Assembly (NCBI GenBank): GCA_022605405.1
Contig: JABYQQ010000033.1
Span: 248,001 to 312,000 of the forward strand
DNA length: 64,000 nt
Direction: 5' to 3'
Origin: Earliella scabrosa
Lineage: Eukaryota; Basidiomycota; Agaricomycetes; Polyporales; Polyporaceae
Every line of letters begins with the position of its first letter. The stretch's first letter is position 1. Of the stretch, positions 57,688 to 64,000 are shown one piece after another. Made by a program: the position numbers and the translations under genes. The notes under the pieces are model-generated. The model was not told the DNA's origin. It worked only from the letters and a program-made list of their open reading frames with translations, and ran no database searches.

Positions 57688-58548
57688 AGGCTGTCTGCGG
57701 CGCTGCAATGCACCGTTTGGCGTATTGTTTGCGGCATCTCATGAGTCCCCATTGCTTCTATGCAACACCATCTATGGCGCTCGCTATCACACCCTCATAC
57801 ATGGACACGACTAGAACGATCGTCACGAACCACACGAACTCCACGACCCTCATGATGCGTAGAGCGCTTTCCTCACATCGTTGATATATCGGTTATAATT
57901 CTAGTCATCCCGCAAGCCCACTGATGCTGTTCGCGCTCCACTCGTACATACCCTCATTTCCACCTATCCGACCGTTTTCCGCGTTACAAGAGCTGTATCA
58001 ATACTGCGCTACTGCCTCCCCACTGTCCTCCGAGTCACATCGCTACATCCCCGTTGTCCACCGTTATTCCCGCTCTCGCGCTGTTCCCCCCGTCGTTGTA
58101 ACTGGCTCAGTATCTATCGTTGCATCATCTCTACCTTACCTATTGTACGTTGCCTCCTCTCCTCCCTCATCATCTCGTACATAGTGAGTAATTGTGTTGA
58201 TCTAGGCCTGAGTCGCTCGCAGGGTGGCCCTGAGATTGCAGATTCCTCTGCAGTAATTCTTAGCGGTGTGTGAGGCATATTAACTGCCTGAAGCTGTCCC
58301 ACCCGTTCTTCGTCATCAGTGATCTCGTATCTAGATGTGCAGGGTGCACAGATCTCCACAGCCGACCTAATCTGGCTGGGTATAGTCATCCGATGGAGTG
58401 GGGTCCACTCGCACGAGTACTGAGGTAGTATTGAATGATGATCGAGTCATACGCGATGCCGAGGGCAGTCGAGCGAACACAATCCCTGGGGGATCCATTC
58501 TGCACTCGCACTGTGGATTTATTGGATCCATGTAGAACAAGCTGAGGA
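57688..58548. other. Intergenic, no gene seen
   Basis: Convergent 3' flanks of the low-complexity gene and the first HNH gene. No coding sequence recognised. Confidence 0.4.
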
Positions 58549-59879
58549 CTACCCAGCCGCTATATGACGCCTCATGGCGTAGACGAGTACTTCTGCAGAC
58601 CGGCCATCCTCTTCAAGAACACGGAGATCCCCCATGTCGTAGAAGATAGTGCGGAGATACTGACCAGCACCCGACATGTGGGCTACTTTGCAGCACGCAG
58701 CATGAAGTTCGAGGTACCTGGGGTCAGGCAAGGGCAGGTACGCCGGACCGGGTCGCTTACACCCTGAAATGTCGACGTGATGGACCTTGAATTGTACCGG
58801 ACTCTTGATTCCCATTCCTCGCCCCAATACTGGGTCTGCGAGCCGTACATCGTAAGTGTGTGCCTGCTCACCCAGGTCAGCATATAAACGACATCGGAGT
58901 GGGGATATCGATTGAACCTTGCCAGAAACCGGCTCGAGCCAGAGGTTCAATCCCTCGAAAAGATTGTGTACACCCGTTTGGAGTGTTAGGACGTTGCCCA
59001 GCGAGTGAATCGCGGGGCCCTCTAGTTCCTTCTGAATGTCTCCGTAACCGAAGCGGTCCAACATTGCCCAGACTCCGCGTGCCTGACGCTCCTATACGTT
59101 CAAATGTTAGTAAAACATACTGAGGCGAGCATGACTTGAATGGTACTTGCCTGTCCCTCCTTGTCGCCTACGTACTGGAAGTTGTTCGTGGATTCCGGCA
59201 TGATATGAGCGCATTGCGTTGATCGAACGAGGCCGTTCTCGTCCCCAGAAACAAACCCATGCTTCGAATAGATCGCCAGGTCGAGAGCTCCAGTCAGCAT
59301 GCACTGATAGCCGTCCCGTATCAGAGCCTGGGCAGGGTTCGCTCAGCAACAATCTAGACTAGTAGAAAAACTTCGAAGTACGTACGTTCTTCTTCGCGCC
59401 CAGGTGGTCTTGGGGTGTATTGACCAGCTCTCCCTCCATATCAGCTTCTGTGAGATCCACAGAGGGCCTAGAACGGTAGCTGTATAGTCCGCCCTTGTGT
59501 ATGACTGAACATGTACGCATTGAGCCTCGACCGGGAGCAACTTGATCATGCCAAGATAGACTGTCAAACGTCGGCGTGACAACTCACAGTGGCAGATGAA
59601 CCAGTCCATGTACGTCTGGCCGAGCTCGACGAGCTTCATGAGCTCAACTGTGGGGTCGCTCATGGCATTTGTGATGTCCTGCGCCACGACTTCGCATGCT
59701 CCCCGAGAGGGGCTGTGGATTAGGAGGGCGCCGACGACGCGAATGGGGATTAACTTGCTCTCGCTGCCCATATCGACCGCCTTTTGTTCGGCTGGAAGGA
59801 CATAGTTTGTATATACGCTTCTCGGAGTGTCTGCCAGAGCGCGTACGAGTGGGTCCTGGGCATCGGGCAGGGGAGGCAT
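58549..59879 (-). CDS. HNH-nuclease-domain protein (copy 1)
   Basis: Belongs to the basidiomycete-expanded group of proteins with a central HNH endonuclease-like domain (PF13391 type); cellular role unknown. First exons 59879-59588, 59504-59386, 59327-59151 and 59091 onward join in frame. The HNH core reads RDGYQCMLTGALD, then QCAHIMPEST with the metal-side His, then LGNVLTLQTGVHNLFEGL. The intron after DKEGQ (59150 to 59092) uses a GC donor with perfect consensus (CAG|GCAAGT); the alternative GT two bases further on would break the frame. The last intron boundary (near GK/AHTYDV) is uncertain. The N-terminus has MPPLPDAQDPLVRALAD; no signal peptide. A paralogue follows upstream at 60722-62127 in the same orientation. 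Confidence 0.8.
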
Positions 59880-60721
59880 TTGAGAGCGGTCCGCGGAACA
59901 GTTCCGAAACTTGTTTCCGGAACCCGTAGGGAGAGCCACTGGGTCAAACAAGGCCAAATAGGGCGGTGGGGCGGGGCTTATAGGGGCTTATGCAAACTTT
60001 TCTCCTAGTTTTCATAGGATCCAGGACGTAAGCTCGGAGATCATGTCATGGTGCATGCAAATTAGCAACTTGCCGAAGCAATCCCTCGGGAAGAAGCGAG
60101 GCTACATCAAGTCTAAGCGTCGCGAACTCAGGACTGAATACTTACGCTAGTGGTAACTGTGCACGAACTGCGGTAGAGGGAGTGTACTAGGATGAACATT
60201 CGGACACAGGATCGGAAGAGGAGGCTGGTTGTGGTTCAGCTCGATACTAAAACATGTAAGGGGGACCGGCTCCGCGACGCCCCCCACAAACGCCTCCATA
60301 CGCAAGCTGCGCGTGTCTGAAGAAGAGCGAAGTCTTCAAGCTCAAATCATCCTCCAACCGGTCCTTGCGCCAGTCGTCGTCCGATCGAGGGCGAAGCTTG
60401 AGGGTGTGTGATTGAACACAACGTGCGCACAGAAGAGCAGGAAGGCTCGCGACCTAGAAAGCAGACAGGCGGCACTTGGACTCCCACGGCGACGCGCTTG
60501 CTGACTCTCGCTGACGCCTCTCCTCCGTCTCCCAATCCGCTTCCACCCATCCGCATCCACGGCGCCGGCCTCGAGTAGGGTGACGGCAGAGGCGAGGCCC
60601 AGTGTACAGACCGAGGGCGAAGCCGCTGATCCGAGCATGAGGCACTACGAGGCGAGGTGTGCGCTTGCTCGCGGACGGCGTCGACTGGCGGGCGGTGCGG
60701 GCACGCGTTCTCGAGCGACGT
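59880..60721. other. Intergenic between HNH genes
   Basis: No coding sequence or repeat recognised between the two paralogues. Confidence 0.4.
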
Positions 60722-62127
60722 CTACACATCCTCCAGGTGCTGCATTCGCACCAGGCGCTGCAGGAAATAACTCAGGACTGGTGCAGAGGACCCGTCTTCA
60801 GCGAGAACCGGAAGTTCATCCTTGTCGCGATAGATCTTGTTTATGTACTGAGCAGCGCCAGACATGTACGCGATGCGGCCACAGGCGGCGTGCATACGGA
60901 GATACTTCGGACTGGGGAGGGGAAGCCCGTAGTGCGAAGTGAACGTGACCTCGGACGGGAAAGTTGTATCCAGTCGGAACGGGAAAAGGGTTATGACACG
61001 GTACGTGTGTGGCTGAGGACGAGGAAGGAGTAAGATCTCCCGGTCAATGTCGGCTGATGGCTGATGCACGACATGCACGTACCTTTGGGACGGCCTCAAG
61101 ACACACTAGCAGATCATTGAAATATGCGTGAGGATGCATACCAAGCGTTAGGACGTTCTCAAGCCTATAGATGTTCGTCCCTTCGAGCTCTTCCTGGATA
61201 TGTGTATATCCGAATCGGTGGAGCATGGCGTACGCGGTGGGGACGGTATTTGCCTAGGATGCATGAGTGTGAAGCGATGAGTTTGGGTGCCATTCAACAC
61301 ACCTTTGCTTCATCCTTCCCACCGTCCGGAAAGCTCAATGACTCGGTGAAGATATGAGCACATTGGGTTATAGTAACGTGGTCATCCTCCGACGCCGTCA
61401 CCAGACCTGCTTCCACGCTATCCGTATCAAGACGACCGGTGAACATGCAGCGAAGATCATCCCTGAGCATAGCCTTGTGAGACGTCAGAAATGCGATTCC
61501 ATGACAGGGGCCGAGGTATGGGTGCAATGGAATGGGTAGCCTCGGGATTCGCATTGGCGGAGGTAGGAGCCACGGCAGCACAATTGTAAAGCATAGACAT
61601 ACCTGCGCCTTCGCGGTTTCATGGTCTCTTGGATTGGTCTTCGAGCTCGCCAGGATCTTGTCGCGGAGAACGTCGAAAGTCGATCTTGAGGGGGTTTCAC
61701 TCGGGATTCGGTTTTCTCGCTTGCGATGCTTGACTGCGGCAAATTTCAAGTGAGAGGGTGACATGTGGCCGAGGCAAGGGAGATACATACACAACGGGAT
61801 GATGTAGTGCATATACAACCCTCCAAGCGTATATATCCTGTCGATGAAGTCGTCACTCGTGTTTGTTGACAGAATTTCGGACAAAAAAGGAGCTGGGTTG
61901 TCATCGACAGGGTGCAAAAGGAGCCATCCGATGATGCGAGCACAGACGAGATTCTGGGAGGTCGACTGGTCGCCTTGAAGTTTGTCGCTTGCTCGGCGTT
62001 CAGCATCAAGTACGAGAGCATAAGCACTCAACAAGTTCGCATTGCCGTATTTCATGTGTGGATAGTCTGCTTGCGCCGTGGACAGGGCGGGTAGAGGAGT
62101 ACCACGCATCACGGTAGCGCAGGACAT
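60722..62127 (-). CDS. HNH-nuclease-domain protein (copy 2)
   Basis: Tandem paralogue of the gene at 58549-59879. Reads from MSCATVMRGTPLPALS through RIIGWLLLHPVDDNPAPF, then a basic linker (VKHRKRENRIPSETPSRSTF), the HNH core (LRDDLRCMFTGRLD, TQCAHIFTESL), HRFGYTHIQEELEGTNIYRL with ENVLTLGMHPHAYFND, and a C-terminal block (GLPLPSPKYLRMHAACGRIA, HMSGA-like YMSGAAQYINKIY). Introns lie at the same places as in copy 1, but the intron after the HNH core has a normal GT donor. The usual Tyr-Arg-Cys before LTG is altered to LRCMFTG. Exon ends were located only approximately. Function unknown. Confidence 0.78.
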
Positions 62128-64000
62128 GGTGGTAAGACGCAAATAGGACGCGAGTAGGTTCGGGACCGAGGCTCAGTGAGCCGCTTGCTCCGGCCCGGTG
62201 GCGAGACGCCAGTTTTCGAGACCGACGTGATATGCCAAACCGAGTCCACTGCACTCATGGAAGGAGTCCAGAATAATCGACGTGTCGCACTCTCTCGACG
62301 CGCCACCGCCGAAGTTGCAGAAATATTTATAAAGTATGCGGAGGTGATGCCCACAGCCCAGCTGTCTCGGTCCACGGTACCACCCCTGCTAAAGGCTTGC
62401 CCTCTGAAACGAATGTCAACGGCACCGTAAAACTCAGAGGGACCGCGAGGTAACCGAGAACATGGCAGACGGCCGACATATAATAGAGGAGGCGACAGGC
62501 AGGAGAGGAAAGCGGTTATCGTGCCAGTGGTTCAACTCCGCCGCCACCAGATCTGACAAATCGTTCGAGGAGGACGTCAAGGACAGGGGAAGAGCACTCT
62601 CCGACGTATCTACCCGCTTGTCCTCTCTAGTGTTCCGGATCCTATCCACAAATCCCGCAACCCCGAGAGATGTGCGATGCGACAGCACTCGGCGTGGATG
62701 CGCATGTATGTGGGACTGGGCGGTGGGAGCCTGAGCCGTACGACAAACTTGGGACAGTGTAGATCTTAACGCGGTCAGCGGCACGTTCCTAAGGCTTAGG
62801 AGTGAAAATGAGGCGCACCTTGCCTTCGACCTCTCACTGGAGCCATAGTTGTCGGATTTGACGGCGTGAAGTTCAGGATAGAGGGCAAACACGGTCTTTA
62901 GACCGTGTATCCTGCATCCCAATCTAGCAACACTCCATACATAGTCGAAAGTTCATGATGAGCATTGGGGCGGGACCACGGAGTACCGCGTGAGGGTAGA
63001 GAGATAGACGTACGCCTGCCTGAGGCTTGTGTCCAGAGCATGAAGTGCGCTGTGCCTACAGAATGGTGGTGAAGTGGGCGAAGGAGGAGCGAAGGGACGA
63101 GCGGTGACGGACCGCCGCATGGGAACGCGTGCACAGGTTGGGGTTATCTCCGGGCGGGGAAGAAGTCGAACCAGAGGCGGGAGCAGTTGTGGGCGTCGTG
63201 TCTCGCCATGGTCCGGGCCCGGGTCCGAGTCTGCCAGGGTGAGTATGCGTATGTTGGCGATAACCTTATGGGGACTGCACCGAGGGCGTGCCATGGCCGA
63301 TGCTTATGCCAAAATTTGAGCGCGGCGAGGAATCCTGCGTCAGCGTGGAGTGCGACCGAGAAGGATGCTCGTCGAGGATGAGTCCTACAGTGCTAGAGGA
63401 GGGTATACATGGACGGCGGCGTGCAGCCGACGTGCGAGACTTGGGTGTGTGCGCGAATGTCATGGTCAGCCTTCGATGTCTTCGGAGGGGACGCTCGTAG
63501 GCACAAAGGCACCACGATACTGTCGGAGCCAGTGTTGAGTTGCGCCTCTTCGGACGAATCAGAACCCCGAACCTAGCGCTGGAGGGGATCTGAGAAGCTG
63601 GAACTGTTGCATGGCAACAGCCACGACGGGTGGACACTGTGCCGCCGGAGTAGTTGTGGTTCATTGAGTCCGAGGGAACGTCTGATAAGTATCGCAGCTG
63701 TCACCGCTACATAGTCACGGCGGACGAGAATGATTCAAGGGCAACAGGACGGGCATGTCGACGGCAAACCTGGATTGGCGGTACCATGCGAGTGCAGCCC
63801 CTGCGCCATCCTGGTAATGATAACGTGTGAGCGGGGCGTCCGACTGCGTCCTCACAACGATAACACGCACCTGAATAATCCGAGGAGATGCGACGCGTTC
63901 GCCTCTTCGGCAGAGGCAGCGGACCCATATGCGACGTCCGGGCGGAACAGTTCTGGAAGCTTGTGAGGGCTGCATCTGGACAAGACTGAGCCGCAAGCGA
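62128..64000. other. No recognisable gene
   Basis: The last 1.9 kb contains only short overlapping frames on both strands. I see no conserved domain, RNA gene or repeat; any gene here would be novel or truncated by the window edge. Confidence 0.4.

Noticed and set aside
1..64000. CRISPR arrays, bacterial operons, rRNA or tRNA genes, complete transposons
   Set aside because: None of the expected repeat-spacer patterns, paired terminal repeats, transposase or reverse transcriptase motifs, or clear tRNA folds were seen, and the gene structure is eukaryotic. A tRNAscan or repeat-mask run would settle this.

Overview
This window is nuclear DNA of a filamentous basidiomycete, most likely a wood-decaying agaricomycete of the Polyporales type. 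The evidence is: genes broken by many 47-70 nt GT-AG introns with CTGAC/CTAAC-like branch sites; expanded basidiomycete families (F-box-like leucine-rich proteins, HNH-domain proteins, isopenicillin-N-synthase-like oxygenases); and wood-decay enzymes (pyranose 2-oxidase, aldos-2-ulose dehydratase, aryl-alcohol-dehydrogenase-type reductase, GH3 and GH92 glycosidases, secreted carboxypeptidase). I assembled exons by hand from conserved protein reading and splice signals. The exon sets quoted below are in frame from start to stop unless stated.

Layout. 1-2.5 kb has no recognisable gene. 2.5-8.6 kb holds an F-box-like gene, a secreted S10 serine carboxypeptidase, a possible F-box tail relic and a basidiomycete-specific orphan protein. 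9.2-12 kb holds a paralogue of that orphan fused to a WD40 propeller. 12.6-15 kb holds housekeeping genes: a Ctf8 cohesion factor with four ACGCGT boxes upstream, and a MetE-like methyltransferase. 16.8-20.1 kb holds an F-box-like gene and its decayed tandem copy. 20.3-25.6 kb is a head-to-tail triplet of 2-oxoglutarate/Fe(II) oxygenases (A, B, C). 26.5-28.1 kb is a frameshifted F-box gene. 28.4-38.8 kb is the metabolic core: aldos-2-ulose dehydratase (minus) diverging from pyranose 2-oxidase (plus), followed by an aldo-keto reductase. 39.7-44.8 kb is a second oxygenase triplet (D, E, F). 45-47.4 kb has two F-box relics around a small four-helix membrane protein. 47.4-55.5 kb has a GH3 glycosidase and a GH92 alpha-mannosidase. 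56.1-57.7 kb is a low-complexity protein. 58.5-62.1 kb is a tandem pair of HNH-domain genes. The last 1.9 kb is empty.

How the genes work together. Pyranose 2-oxidase oxidises glucose at C2 to glucosone and releases H2O2. Aldos-2-ulose dehydratase dehydrates glucosone towards the antibiotic pyrone cortalcerone. The two genes are divergent neighbours and share an identical 13-bp core-promoter block (CATAAAAGCGCAG) exactly 67 nt before each ATG, which suggests a co-expressed glucosone pathway unit. This unit plus the reductase sits between two triplets of paralogous oxygenases. Around it, seven F-box-like loci at different stages of decay show rapid gene birth and death.
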